A stretch of 64,000 nt of DNA from Lepeophtheirus salmonis (lineage: Eukaryota > Arthropoda > Copepoda > Siphonostomatoida > Caligidae). The stretch is from positions 22,669,041 to 22,733,040 of the forward strand of contig NC_052137.2 in NCBI RefSeq assembly GCF_016086655.4, written 5' to 3'. This document shows positions 33,687-45,905 of the stretch, piece by piece (within the stretch, counting starts at the first letter, position 1; each line of letters begins with the position of its first letter). A program made the translations under genes and the position numbers. The notes under the pieces are model-generated. The model was not told the DNA's origin, did no database searches, and saw only the letters and a program-made list of their open reading frames with translations.

Positions 33687-35559
33687 AATGAATATGGAAT
33701 GATATCTTTTTTTGGCGAGCGCTTATTTTGACATAAGTGAAAAATAATTGTTCATATTAATAGGGTAAATGTAGTAAATTGAAGTTTAACACCTCATTAT
33801 CAATGGCACGGCAAAAACCTCAGTAATTCAAAAATTTACACTGTACTTTGTTGTCATTTGTCGATGTTTCTGTTTCTTTTTCCTCCAATCAGTATTGAAC
33901 GTTGATTTGAGAATTTGAATTTACACTTGCTAAGCTGTGAACAATTCCAAACAATTATTGGATAATACATAATTCAATAGTTGGGAAGAATTGGCCCATA
34001 ATTGACAAACTAACAACTGATTTTTGGCCTTTTATCTGTTTCTTTTCGGAGGAGAGGTTGTGAGATAAAATCAAAGTAACGGCGGAATGTATTACTTTAC
34101 ATCTGGATTAACTTATTTACTTTTAAACCTACACAAAATCTCTATTATAACCTAACTATTTTGGTTCAAGAAATAATTTCATTTTATTGTCAACTTATTG
34201 TGGTTACGTATATTAAACTCTAGGATAACAAATAGAAGCGGGAATTAAACATATTGCATGGTTATCAGACTGTGGTATCAATATCAATAACTGAGGTGAG
34301 ACGTAATCAGAAAATGACGAAATATAAATAGTTTTTGAGAGAAGATTAGATTTCAAATTTGTCAAAGGTTAAACAAAAATTAGATATCAAAGAGGTATTT
34401 GTGTACCTACAGAGGAAGAGTAGAGTGGATGGAAATGAACTTCAATCTTAGCGCATAACAAGATCAAGTCCTTGTATTTTGGACAACACACACAATTAGT
34501 GAGCTCTTGAATTTCTTTTGGGAAGATAAACACTAATTATTATTTTAACTTCATAGTTACCTTTTATCTAGAAAAGATATTTCATCTAATTTTATAAATA
34601 ATTTTTAAAATGTTATGTCTGCCAACTATGTCATATTTAAAACAACTATCATCCATTATGCAGGTTTGAAATAGGATAGCGAAAGAAACAATCAATTATT
34701 TAAGAGGAAAGTATGAAAAATTAAATGACATCTGTCTGCAGGGATGTCGTCCATTAAGCTTGCCAACATATAATTTTCTTTTTCATTTACACTCACGAGA
34801 ATTGCGAAAATTTTCATATTCCCAATAAAATTTTTGTTTACCAAAGATTAATCCTTAGAATGGCTTTTACTTCCAGTTCGGACGTATCCGCAAGAAATCG
34901 AAATTTTATGACATATATATCTTCCAAGTAATTAATAGAAAAATTACTATTATAAGCTACATGGACATTAGAAATATGAATGTCTTACAACTAATCTCTG
35001 TACAAATCTTGTAAAATTGTGATGTACCTATCAAATGCGATAATGTAAAAGTTAATTGTATAATACTCCATGATTTTGTCATCATGCTATGATCTACATT
35101 AATACTTGAGTATTCTAATAAAAACACTTTCATTTGAGCGACTTAGAAATATAAGAAATTCAATGGAATTAAGGAGCAACAAACACTTAATCAAAATACA
35201 CATCATATTACTCAAGCCTTATTTTGATAGCCGTATAAATCCAGTTAAAAGTAAAAAGGGGTTTTAGTTAAATCTAATTAGAAATGTAAATCTTATGATT
35301 TCAACAATATTAAAAGTACTTCAACTTTTTTTATATGTAAATAAAACACAAATGCTTAAACAATTTAGTAAATTTATTTTTTCAGTACATATTATAAACA
35401 TATACCCTTATGTATGGAAATTGCTTCCTCTAGTGTGACCACCACGAGTACGTTTACAGAAATCAAATCAAAAAACCCATAAATTGAACAATATTGCAGC
35501 AAGTTTGCCTCGATATTTTCTATGAGCTCTTCTAACGTCGCCCGTTATTGGTGTAGACC

Positions 35560-36207
35560 AATGACATCACGTGACCCCAAAGAAAATAATTTTAAGGGGT
35601 TCAATTGCAAGATTGAGGCAGCCAATCAACTAGTTCATTTCTCGAAGTAACGCGCTCACCAAATTTGCTTTGCAATAAATCAATTGTAACGTTTGCTGTG
35701 TGATAAGTGGCACCGTTTGGTTGAAACCAGAGGTTTGCCATGTTCATCCCTTGCAATTGGGGGTAAAAAAAATTAGTTAACGTGCTGCAATAGCGATTTA
35801 CATCTACAATAACGTGGCGATTATCATTATCAACGAAAAAATATGGGCCAATGATCACTCAAGCATGAAGTCCACACCAAAAAGTAATTTTTCGGGATAG
35901 AGTGATGTCTTGTGAAGCATTTGTGGATTGCTGCCTAACCAATAACGCATATATTTCGAATTAACAAAGCCATTCAGCCAAAAATGAGCTTCATCACTAA
36001 AGATGATTTATTGTTCTTAAAGTTACCACACTTGAACGGTTATTTTGATAATAAATTTGGATAATTTGCAACCGCTGATCAAGTCTATATCGCTGAAATG
36101 ATGAAATGTATACTAACAAAGTTTCTAAATATCAAAGGAAGAAAATAAATATGGAGTCATCTTTTCCCTAATGGGGAAAAAATTGAAGCGTCCTTAATGG
36201 AAAACCC
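35560..36207 (-). pseudogene. Mariner-like DDE transposase remnant, left arm copy
   Basis: On the - strand from a possible end 'gggttttccattaaggacgc' (about 36187-36206), a helix-turn-helix piece (YRLDQRLQIIQIYYQNN) is followed directly by FSDEAHFWLNGFVN, so part of the N-terminal half is deleted. Then come RYWLGSNPQMLH, a frameshift, and from 35858 GPYFFVDNDNRHVIVD, MANLWFQPNGATYHTA, FGERVTSRNELVDWLPQSC, and LTPLN after a stop. The first catalytic Asp (SDEAHF) is kept. The second is Asn, because the motif reads FQPNGAT where the family has FQQDGAT. It belongs to a mariner/Tc family common in arthropods. Dead copy. Confidence 0.8.
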
Positions 36208-36384
36208 TTTATAAACATGGAATATACATATATGTATATATTTTTCTCTATAAAAGTAACAGTCAAAACATTATAAAATGCCATTTACTGATTAGAAGAA
36301 AAGCGATCTAAATATACTTGTATGAGTAGCGATTCCATTGTAAAATTTGGGTACATTACTTAGAATAATGTTGTTTGAGTAGCA

Positions 36385-38340
36385 TTTCATCGTATAATTA
36401 ATGATTACCAGCTACGTTATCTGTGCAATAATACAAAAATATCGCCGCTTGGTGTCCTTGCATCATAAAAAAAGCACTGCAGCTAATAATGGTTTGTGGT
36501 ATCACAAGATACGAGATGCTACTTTGACAAGGATTTTCTATACCAAGTCTAAGGACATTAAGAAGACGGTTAGAAGTTTTAAACTTAAATCCTGGAACTT
36601 TAGGGGATAATTATTACATGTCAGCTTGAATCATTGTGATAAATTGTATTATTAGAAAGAGTAATAGTATGTAGATATCTACAATTTATAATCACATTTT
36701 ATCATTGGACTTTATATTCGAGCTATATAAGTCTTCAAACTATGTAATTTTTGGAATTCGATAAAATTACATTCTACCAACCATATGCGTTTCATGTATG
36801 GATAATTTAAATTTTTTATTGATTGTTTAATATTTATCTAGTATAAGGAGTAATTGTTGAAAATTGTGCTATGTTTTGAGGAAAAATGCAAATGTTATGA
36901 ATGTTTAAATTTATTGGGACACTGGCACATTTTTTATTGGGTTGTCAATTTTTTCAGAATGAGACATGTATCTTTGCTTTTTGTCCTTTTAGATTATTCA
37001 TTATAAAGTATTCTTTATTAGTAGACAGATTAGCAATTAATACATTTACATTGAAATATTATTTATAAATACTATATTATTGAAATGTAGAGGTGTTCAT
37101 AAATGGAAAGAATACAAAGAACAAGATATTTTAACATTTTTAGCAGTACTATTAGTGACCAAATTTATAGCACTTTAGACGAAGCAGACATTGTTGATGA
37201 GAGGACATGTACAATTTATTATATGATTCTGATACTTAAGTTATAGCTGATGAAGAGGTTATTTCAGAATTGACTTCTGAAGCCAACATTCACGTTGTTA
37301 TTATAGTACTTCGAAATTTTCACTTTTATGATCATCTCAAAGATGATAAGAGTGATAAAGTATATAAAGTCTACTTGAACTAAAGGTCCTTTTTTCAACA
37401 ATTGTAAAATTCTACAACAAAGGCATGGGAAAGTCGATCTCATGGATAAAAGAACTGATTCATACCACTAAGATTCAGTTATCAACATGATTTTATCGGA
37501 GAATCTTCTTGGATCTTCTCGATATTGTATGTGTAAATGGATATATATTTTATAACATTAAATATCCAAATGAATTAGACTTCTTGAATTAAAAGTTGTA
37601 ATTGACAACAGTCTGATAAAATATTAGGAATCGCGTAAGAGAACAACTCAATTGTCTAGACCAAAGAAAAGGAAACAAATATATCTCTTATATTGGGAAA
37701 TCATAGTGGACATTTTCCGGACTTTGAGCCTAAAGAAAAAGATGTGCTGACTGTGCAAGTAAAAATGTAGATAATCGAACATTAGTCATTTGTATGGTTT
37801 GTAATCTGGGCTTATGCTTAGTAAGAGATATAAATTGATTCCTTATGTTTTTCATGTAAAACAATTATTATATTAATATTAATCAATTTTTAATGATATA
37901 ATTATAACTTGTTTGAATGAGAAATAAAAATTATATCAAAATAATTAATAAATATTAAGAATTCAACTCCAAAGTGTTACTTAAATATTTTATGATATTA
38001 ATGAACTGCCTTTGTGTCAATCATCAAACGTTGTATTTGAATAAAAGTAAGATATCTATGTAATAGAGTGAGGTAAATTAAAAATATCTAGATGTCTTTT
38101 GGCTGAAATTTATAAAAATACTCTGTAATTGAATTCTACATAAACTAAAGTTCAATTTAAATGTACAAATATATTACTTTTGTGTTCGTTGTGTAAATTA
38201 ATGTATCTTTGAAGATTGTAGAGATTTCCAAGAAAATATCCTAATTTGATATAAAAATTGTTATCATATGTTCCCTATAAAATTTACTGATTAAGTTTCT
38301 AGGAATTACGTATGATTTTGTAAATATGTTATTCTAGCTA
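36385..38340. other. Unique spacer of the inverted duplication (1.96 kb)
   Basis: Single-copy sequence between the two arms. Its central part (37081-37855) is a piggyBac-type remnant. The first 700 and last 450 bases are AT-rich without recognised features. The 69-codon frame at 36401-36610 shows no known domain. Confidence 0.8.
37081..37855 (+). pseudogene. piggyBac-type transposase remnant
   Basis: The start carries an acidic N-terminal region (STLDEADIVDE, then after frameshifts YDSDT and ADEEVISELTSEA and YDHLKDDKSDK), as in piggyBac transposases (PGBD family). After a large gap in similarity, the end reads GHFPDFEPKEK, then a frameshift, then RCADCASKNVDNRTLVICMV and CNLGLC, the C-terminal cysteine-rich zinc-binding domain (C-x2-C ... 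C-x2-C ... C). The middle catalytic DDD domain is deleted or unrecognisable. The TTAA target duplication was not resolved. Confidence 0.7.
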
Positions 38341-41300
38341 TGCTACTCAAACAACATTATTCTAAGTAATGTACCCAAATTTTACAATGGAATCGCTACT
38401 CATACAAGTATATTTAGATCGCTTTTCTTCTAATCAGTAAATGGCATTTTATCATGTTTTGACTATTAATTTTATAGAGAAAAATATATACATATAGTAT
38501 ATTCCATGTTTATAAAGGGTTTTCCATTAAGGACGCTTCAATTTTCCCCATTACGGAAAAGATGACTCCATATTTATTTTCTTCCTTTGATATTTAGAAA
38601 TTTTGTTAGTATACATTTCATCATTTCAGCGATATAGACTTGATCAGCGGTTGCAAATTATCCAAATTTATTATCAAAATAATAAAAGTGTATAAAGTGT
38701 GGTAACTTTAAGAACAATAAATCATCTTTAGTGATGAAGCTCATTTTTGGCTAAATGGCTTTGTTAATTCGAAATATATGCGTTATTGGTTAGGCAGCAA
38801 TCCACAAATGCTTCACGAGACATTATTCTATCCCGAAAAATTACTTTTTGGTGTGGACTTCATGCTTGAGTGATCATTGGTCCATATTTTTCCATTGATA
38901 ATGATAATCGCTACGTTATTGTAGATGTAAATCGCTATTGCAGCACGTTAACTAATTTTTTTTTACCCCCAATTGCAAGGGATGAACATGGCAAACATCT
39001 GGTTTCAACCAAACGGTGCCACTTATCACACAGCAAACGTTACAATTGATTTATTGCAAAGCAAATTTGGTGAGCGCGTTACTTCGAGAAATGAACTAGT
39101 TGATTGGCTGCCTCAATCTTGCAATTTAACCCCTTAACATTATTGTCTTTGGGGTCACGTGATGTCATTGGTCTACACCAATAACCGGCGACGTTAGAAG
39201 AGCTCATAGAAAATATACACTAGAGGAAGCAATTTCCATACATAAGGGTATATGTTTATAATATGTACAGAAAAAATAAATTTACTAAATTGTTTAAGCA
39301 TTTGTGTTTTATTTACATATAAAAAAAGTTGAAGTACTTTTAATATTGTTGAAATCATAAGATTTACATTTCTAATTAGATTTAACTAAAACCCCTTTTT
39401 ACTTTTAACTGGATTTATACGGCTATCAAAATAAGGCTTGAGTAATATGATGTGTATTTTGATTAAGTGTTTGTTGCTCCTTAATTCCATTGAATTTCTT
39501 ATATTTCTAAGTCGCTCAAATGAAAGTGTTTTTATTAGAATACTCAAGTATTAATGTAGATCATAGCATGATGACAAAATCATGGAGTATTATACAATTA
39601 ACTTTTACATTATCGCATTTGATAGGTACATCACAATTTTACAAGATTTGTACAGAGATTAGTTGTAAGACATTCATATTTCTAATGTCCATGTAGCTTA
39701 TAATAGTAATTTTTCTATTAATTACTTGGAAGATATATATGTCATAAAATTTCGATTTCTTGCGGATACGTCCGAACTGGAAGTAAAAGCCATTCTAAGG
39801 ATTAATCTTTGGTAAACAAAAATTTTATTGGGAATATGAAAATTTTCGCAATTCTCGTGAGTGTAAATGAAAAAGAAAATTATATGTTGGCAAGCTTAAT
39901 GGACGACATCCCTGCAGACAGATGTCATTTAATTTTTCATACTTTCCTCTTAAATAATTGATTGTTTCTTTCGCTATCCTATTTCAAACCTGCATAATGG
40001 ATGATAGTTGTTTTAAATATGACATAGTTGGCAGACATAACATTTTAAAAATTATTTATAAAATTAGATGAAATATCTTTTCTAGATAAAAGGTAACTAT
40101 GAAGTTAAAATAATAATTAGTGTTTATCTTCCCAAAAAGAAATTCAAGAGCTCACTAATTGTGTGTGTTGTCCAAAATACAAGGACTTGATCTTGTTATG
40201 CGCTAAGATTGAAGTTCATTTCCATCCACTCTACTCTTCCTCTGTAGGTACACAAATACCTCTTTGATATCTAATTTTTGTTTAACCTTTGACAAATTTG
40301 AAATCTAATCTTCTCTCAAAAACTATTTATATTTCGTCATTTTCTGATTACGTCTCACCTCAGTTATTGATATTGATACCACAGTCTGATAACCATGCAA
40401 TATGTTTAATTCCCGCTTCTATTTGTTATCCTAGAGTTTAATATACGTAACCACAATAAGTTGACAATAAAATGAAATTATTTCTTGAACCAAAATAGTT
40501 AGGTTATAATAGAGATGTTGTGTAGGTTTAAAAGTAAATAAGTTAATCCAGATGTAAAGTAATACATTCCGCCGTTACTTTGATTTTATCTCACAACCTC
40601 TCCTCCGAAAAGAAACAGATAAAAGGCCAAAAATCAGTTGTTAGTTTGTCAATTATGGGCCAATTCTTCCCAACTATGGAATTATGTATTATCCAATAAT
40701 TGTTTGGAATTGTTCACAGCTTAGTAAGTGTAAATTCAAATTTTCAAATCAACGTTCAATTCTGATTGGAGGAAAAAGAAACAGAAACATCGACAAATGA
40801 CAACAAAGTACAGTGTAAATTTTTGAATTACTGAGGTTTTTGCCGTGCCATGGATAATGAGGTGTTAAACTTCAATTTACTACATTTACCCTATTAATAT
40901 GAACAATTATTTTTCACTTATGTCAAAATAAGCGCTCGCCAAAAAAAGATATCATTCCATATTCATTTCAGTGGTTCCCGCACTTTTTGGAGAGAGGGAC
41001 TATATGTAGTCAGTTTTATATCTATATTTTTTTTGTCTCCATATAGTCCGTTTTCGGAATATATAGAGACAAAAGATTATTTCAATAGAACAACTAGTTC
41101 AAAATCAAAATCATATCGAATCATTGCTAGGTAAATTTATGGGTTCTAGTGACGTTTTCGCCTTTTAACGTTTGTCTTGAGAATATATAAAGGGGGACTT
41201 ACAGCAGAAGGAGGCAGGAGAGAGAAGTGAGGAGTCGGATCTGCATGGAAGGACATTTTATTCATGGTCATTCCGATTGATCTCTCCTCCAGAACAATCT

Positions 41301-41830
41301 GCATCCATCCATCCTTCCCGTTCCTCGGAATATTCAATTCACACGCCTTCTGATACTCACTTCAAGGGATCTCGACTCTTAAGGTGAGATCCGATGAATC
41401 TCTTGAATCCTATTCCTTCCAAAGTCGACTTTTTTTTTTAGTCTCTTACTTTGAGAAAAATATTTCATTGTTAAGAATCCTTCAGGTTTTTTTTAATGTA
41501 TATAATGCAGAAATCCCTTAGAAAAAAAGTAAAAGTCAATTTTAGACTCTCATTGAATATGCACCCTTTTTTCTTGATATTCTTGTCTGCAATACATATT
41601 ATATTTTGCTACAATCTGTATAAATAGATTTTGTGAATTGTTGAGTCCTAAGTGATTATGTGATAAAAAATTATAAGTGACCTCTTAATTTCTGTAGACT
41701 TGCAATTTTGAAACTTAGTTAGTCTTAATCATCCTAAAAAAACATATTGGAATATTACCCCCATGAAGATTTGGATATCCACACTAATAAAGATGATTAA
41801 TAAATGTTTTCCATAAGAGTTCTTATATTT
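38341..41830 (-). repeat. Right arm of the inverted duplication (3.49 kb)
   Basis: Reverse complement of 32821-36384, about 70 bp shorter because of small indels. It contains the same ordered parts: transposase remnant (38517-39200), hAT-like end (40969), hairpin (about 41036-41071) and exon-like block (about 41140-41430). The THAP remnant that flanks the left arm is absent beyond 41830. Confidence 0.95.
38517..39200 (+). pseudogene. Mariner-like DDE transposase remnant, right arm copy
   Basis: Same element as at 35560-36207, here on the + strand, starting at 'gggttttccattaaggacgc'. It keeps SDEAHFWLNG and the Asn in place of the second catalytic Asp (FQPNGAT). It has additional differences, for example an extra T in the T-run near 38960 that shifts the frame which stays open in the left copy. 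The shared Asn shows that the loss preceded the duplication. Confidence 0.8.
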
Positions 41831-42119
41831 ACTTTTTATTTATTTTAAAAATACTTATTAATGGCATTAATAAAGATAATATAATAATCTACTATAATTA
41901 ATATGATCATCATTAAAACAGACGTTCAAAATTAAAAACTGACTATATATATTTTATTCTGCTTTTCTTTGATTTATACCTAAATTATTATGAAAATGTA
42001 TAATAATTTTAAAATCTAAATAAAACAATTTTCTTAGTGTAAATCTTTTATTTAACGAAACAAAATGAAAGTTCAAAATTTAGAAGATAATTTACTAATT
42101 TTTATCAAAACCTTGTATC
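41831..42119. other. No feature recognised
   Basis: Very AT-rich flank of the right arm. Confidence 0.5.
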
Positions 42120-42480
42120 GTAAGAATTCGATGAGTATAATATTTCATCGTTATTCGAAACAGAAGCAAAGGAACAAGAAGTTCTACTGGAAATGCAACC
42201 TCTAGCACCAAGGGTGCAGGGCACGGCTTTCTCTGGTCGGAGACATCCCTACCAATAATCCTAATCATAGTCACTTGGAGCAGCAAGCGGAACTTGAAGT
42301 TTATAGAAGGAAAAAGAAGCTTAAAGCAAACGCTATCTCCACTCACATTATTACTAAAATCCTGTAAGCCATGGCAGTTGCAGGGGTTGATTTGGAAACA
42401 AATTTAAAACTCAACTGTGATCTCTCTTCACTGCGAAGAATGGCTAGTCGAGTTCGAAAGGAACAGAAGTTCAAAAGGAA
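42120..42480 (+). pseudogene. FLYWCH/MULE-associated coding remnant
   Basis: In one + frame: DEYNISSLFETEAKEQEVLL, then EMQPLAPRVQGTAFSGRRHP and a stop. In the next frame: NHSHLEQQAELEVYRRKKKL, then KANAISTHIITKIL, a stop, AMAVAGVDLETNLKLNCDLS and SLRRMASRVRKEQKFK. The order HxH, a basic ~50-residue helix region and a (S)LRR...RVR motif resembles the linker that follows FLYWCH zinc fingers in MULE-type transposases and their host relatives. At least one frameshift and one stop break it. Assignment is by pattern only. Confidence 0.4.
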
Positions 42481-42669
42481 GCAAAGTATCCGGATAATAC
42501 GACATCCCTAGAAAATATATTTACAGTATGTCCAAAAATTGATGGTGGTATTAAAAATATCCATTTTATAGTTAAAAAAAAATATTTTTGGGCGGAATAA
42601 AATGAAATTTGACTGATACAATTATTAGGTAATATTGAATTTTTCTTTTCAACTTTCGATGATTGCATC

Positions 42670-43235
42670 ATAAATCACTATAAAAGGGCTCAGAAACAGG
42701 ATGTTAGTCGAAATTCAATATCCAAAATTGTGAGAGAGTACTCTTTGGAGACCAGGGACAAGGCTGTTGGCATGATAGAGGGTGGATCAAGCCAGAGAGA
42801 CGTTGCTCAAGGGTTACAGATTCCTCTCATGACCATTGAAAATTGATGTAAGAAAAGGAAGGATTGACAAAACCTTGCAAATGAGAAGGGTCGATGAAGG
42901 AAGAAAAAAATTAGCAAAGTTCCCAAACTGGTGATTTCAAAATCTTTAAATAAAAAGAGGCCATCCAAAAGGAAACTTGCAGCAAGATTGACTTCAAAGG
43001 GCTATCCAATATCCAAGTCATATGTCCACAACTACATTTGGCACTCTTTGAATGCTTTACCATACAAACCTCGTCTGCACCACAAACTTTCAGAAAATAA
43101 AATTATGAAAGGCATCGAGAGCAGCAACTTTGTAAGGGTGAAAGCTCTTTCACGAGATCAAATAGAAAAAATCAGGAAAAATTTGTGGATTTGTGAAAAT
43201 TATTTTTATTTTAGTAGTACACCTCAATATATATA
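42670..43235 (+). pseudogene. Tc1-like transposase N-terminal half
   Basis: TRDKAVGMIEGGSSQRDVAQ starts a helix-turn-helix, followed by a stop, then a second DNA-binding region K-V-P-K-L-V-I-S-K-S-L-N-K-K-R-P-S-K-R-K, LAARLTSKGYPISKSYVHNY and ALPYKPRLHHKLSE. This is the usual bipartite paired-like domain of Tc1 transposases, up to the point where the DDE core should begin (ALSRDQIEKI). The core is absent: the sequence ends at an 'actagcaatatacccggcgt' motif near 43226. Confidence 0.75.
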
Positions 43236-43319
43236 CTAGCAATATACCCGGCGTTGTATGGGCAATAACATTGACAATGGTCAATGTTATTTCTTCTTTA
43301 TGCTCAGACATCTTCGGTG

Positions 43320-45905
43320 AGGGTCAGCATTATATTACTATAGCACCTTTATATTATATGAAATGAATTATTATAAATTTAAAAAAATGTACTCTAAACT
43401 TCAAATAAAATACCAACATATACGCATGATTTTTTTTTTTTTTTTAGATGGAGTGAGTTCCTCTTTCATTTTTTGTAAAATCGAAATTCTATACAAAAAT
43501 TGCAAAAACTATTTTACGCTAAATTTGCAAAAAAAAAAAATAAGAAGAAAAGTACTTAATAACATTTATTGGCATTGTAATGAGGAACACAAAACTGATT
43601 CGGGCTCTAATTTTAATGAACCTTCAATAATATCTATAGGTGCATTGGAGAGTAGATCAATTGATTTGGAGAGAAATTACCGAAATGGATGTCCGGTTTC
43701 TCCTTTGCTTTTCGTTGTAGCAATTGAAGAACTCAGTAAGATTATAAAAAGGAAAAATGGCAGATTTAGTATTCAACTAGGACCGAGGAGGAAAATAATT
43801 CACCTGTATTTAGATGATCTTAATCTTGTGGTAGTAGCTAAATTAGAGGTGCAACTCATTAGAAGGTTCGAAATTATCTTGAATTGCTTTAAGAAGTTTG
43901 AAATAAAGTATAACTTTACAGTCAACAAGTATAAAACAGCAATACTACCGATTGGTAAGTCGATTCCGATATCTTACACCCCAGTTCGAGATTACGTAAT
44001 ACGAGAAAGCTTAGAAGTTTTCGGGATTAAATGGGACAAACACAAAGTAAGTTAAGGAAAGTGGGCACCACTTAACAGTTTGATATATAGAAAATTAGCA
44101 AAGTTGAGAAATTTTAGCTAACAAAAAAGGATCGACTTTTATAATACACAAATAATTCAACGGATCTTGTATAAAGCTACTTTGTCTCCGATAATCGGAG
44201 AGTATTCGATTAAGAAGGGAAAAGATTGGCTTAAAAAGTTATTTTATAAATAGAAGTGAGGAGCAACTTGTAGGTGGACTTGCCAAAAATTTATAATATA
44301 TTGCCATTAGTTTAAAAAAAGATTTTCTTAATTTAATTCTGAACCAGGATCTCATTGGAGGTCTAGTATTTCTTTGACCTGGATTTTGTTTGGAATGAAA
44401 ATGATATATTCGCAGGCGGACCAATTATTTTCTTGTATGAGAGCAGCTCATAGAATTCTATGGATGAACAATGTGGCTTGTGACTCAAACTCGACAATCC
44501 ACATAATACATCAGAACAAAAAAAAGAGGTATTTATTTAAAAACCATGAAAATCCGATAAGCATAATAAGGGAAGAATTGGAGAAGAATATAATTTCGAT
44601 TCATGATGTTAAATTTAATAATATTTTATCCAAAGGAAAGCAGCTACACGCTATCTGCTTACTCTTTGGCCTATGAAAATGGGTTCATTCAAAAAAAGTA
44701 TATATTGAAATCATTACTGTTTGCAGAAAATATCTCCGTTTTTCCTTTTGGGAGCCCCAAAAATAAGTTAATTCCTTCAAAAAAGGCTAAAGTAATCGGT
44801 TTTGAGATACATAACTCTAAATCTTACGTTGAAAATAGTTGACCTTGAAATAAGTAATGTAGATAATTAAGAGCGCCAAAAATATAGGCAGCAAATTTAC
44901 CGGCGGCAAAAATTTTCGGGGCAAATCACAAGTTGCGAAATCCATGGTTTAGGACATTCTGAGTCATCATGATTGGGGTTTTTCTGGTCTTGAATCATCA
45001 TGCTGTGGGTTTTTCGAGTTCCGAGTACAAGTTCTCATGCTCTGTGTCCATAAAAAAAATAACCAATGCTTGGATCTACCTGTATTTCTGTCTAAGACAA
45101 GATATCATTTCCCACATGTATCATGTAGTTAAAAGGCATACTTATTGCAGCTGCTTCAAAATACATGGCTTTTAGATTTGAAAATTCCTAAGGACGATAT
45201 ATTGACGTTTGATATAGCAGTGGATATTGTACGGTATTTTCTGGAGAACTCTATAAAGTAAATTAAAATATTAAATTGTATTATCAAGATCTTCAATAGA
45301 CATAAACATAAGACAATCCTTGCTACTTAGTTTTAGATTTCTGACTTTTCTTTACTTTTTCTTTGTTGTTTGTGCTTTTTATTAATTTTATTTTTAAACT
45401 GTTTATTATGGCCTTTGGGCAATATTTTTAAATTACAGTGTTTACTTATATTTTTACAAAATGTAATTGTTCAAATTCTTAAGATGTATTTTTTAATATT
45501 ATATGAGGTAAAATAAAGATCTTAAAAAAAAAAAAAAAATCTATACATATATACTATATTGTTATTAATGTTTGGGTTTAATATTTTATGCCCAAATGCA
45601 TTGTTTTGTGGCATTTTTTCTAAAAAATTACCGTTTCATAAAAAAAAAATGAAAAATTATTAAGAAAATGACAGATATTTGAGTTATACCTACATCAATT
45701 TTTATGTGTCTAATGTATATACAAATAAATTCCATAAAAATTTCAACAAACTCTATTGTATATAAAAATGTAATATTTCATTGGAAATCCATTTTTTGCA
45801 CCTGAAACAAAGAAACTGCAATTTCCAGTGATTTCTTTATTTTGCCCATAACTTTTCTTGATTTTAAATGAATTTAGAAAACGTCATAATTCGTTATAAG
45901 TCAAA
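43320..45905 (+). repeat. Dispersed repeat R2, copy 3, split by a LINE
   Basis: Bases 43320-43594 match the first half of copy 1 (about 1200-1390: 'aaacttcaaata', 'aaatcgaaattc', 'atttattggcattgtaa'), and 45541-45905 match the second half (about 1560-1895: 'ttttgtggcattttttct', 'cagatatttgagtta', 'cccataacttttcttgattt'). The gap is filled by the LINE at 43597-45540. About 170 bp of R2 present in copy 1 are missing at the junction. Confidence 0.75.
43597..45540 (+). pseudogene. Non-LTR retrotransposon (LINE), 5'-truncated, poly(A)-tailed
   Basis: The + frame to 44055 shows reverse transcriptase motifs in order: NGCPVSPLLFVVAIEEL (motif around GCPxSPLLF), HLYLDDLNLVV with the catalytic YLDD (usually YADD) at about 43806, VNKYKTAILPIG (N-K-T motif) and SLEVFGIKW (usually YLG-type). 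Further pieces of the C-terminal part follow in broken frames (RAAHRILWM, SAYSLAYENGF, and a final IPKDDILTFDIAVDIVRYFL then a stop near 45261). A 3' UTR and an A run of 15 at about 45525-45539 end the copy. The 5' end, with the endonuclease, is missing. It inserted into repeat R2. Frameshifts show that it is dead. Confidence 0.85.

Larger units (their letters stand above)
32821..36384 (+). repeat. Left arm of a 9 kb inverted duplication (3.56 kb)
   Basis: Bases 32821-36384 are the reverse complement of 38341-41830. Outer boundary: 'aaatataagaactcttatgg' at 32822 against its complement ending at 41830. Inner boundary: '...gttgtttgagtagca' at 36384 against 'tgctactcaaacaac' at 38341. Sampled stretches differ by about 2-3 percent with small indels. 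Flanks just outside differ completely and show no target-site duplication. Confidence 0.95.

Noticed and set aside
32821..41830. Interpretation of the inverted duplication as a Polinton/Maverick or virus-like element with long terminal repeats
   Set aside because: No polymerase, integrase, protease or capsid-like frame is present, the spacer holds only a piggyBac remnant, and no target duplication is visible.
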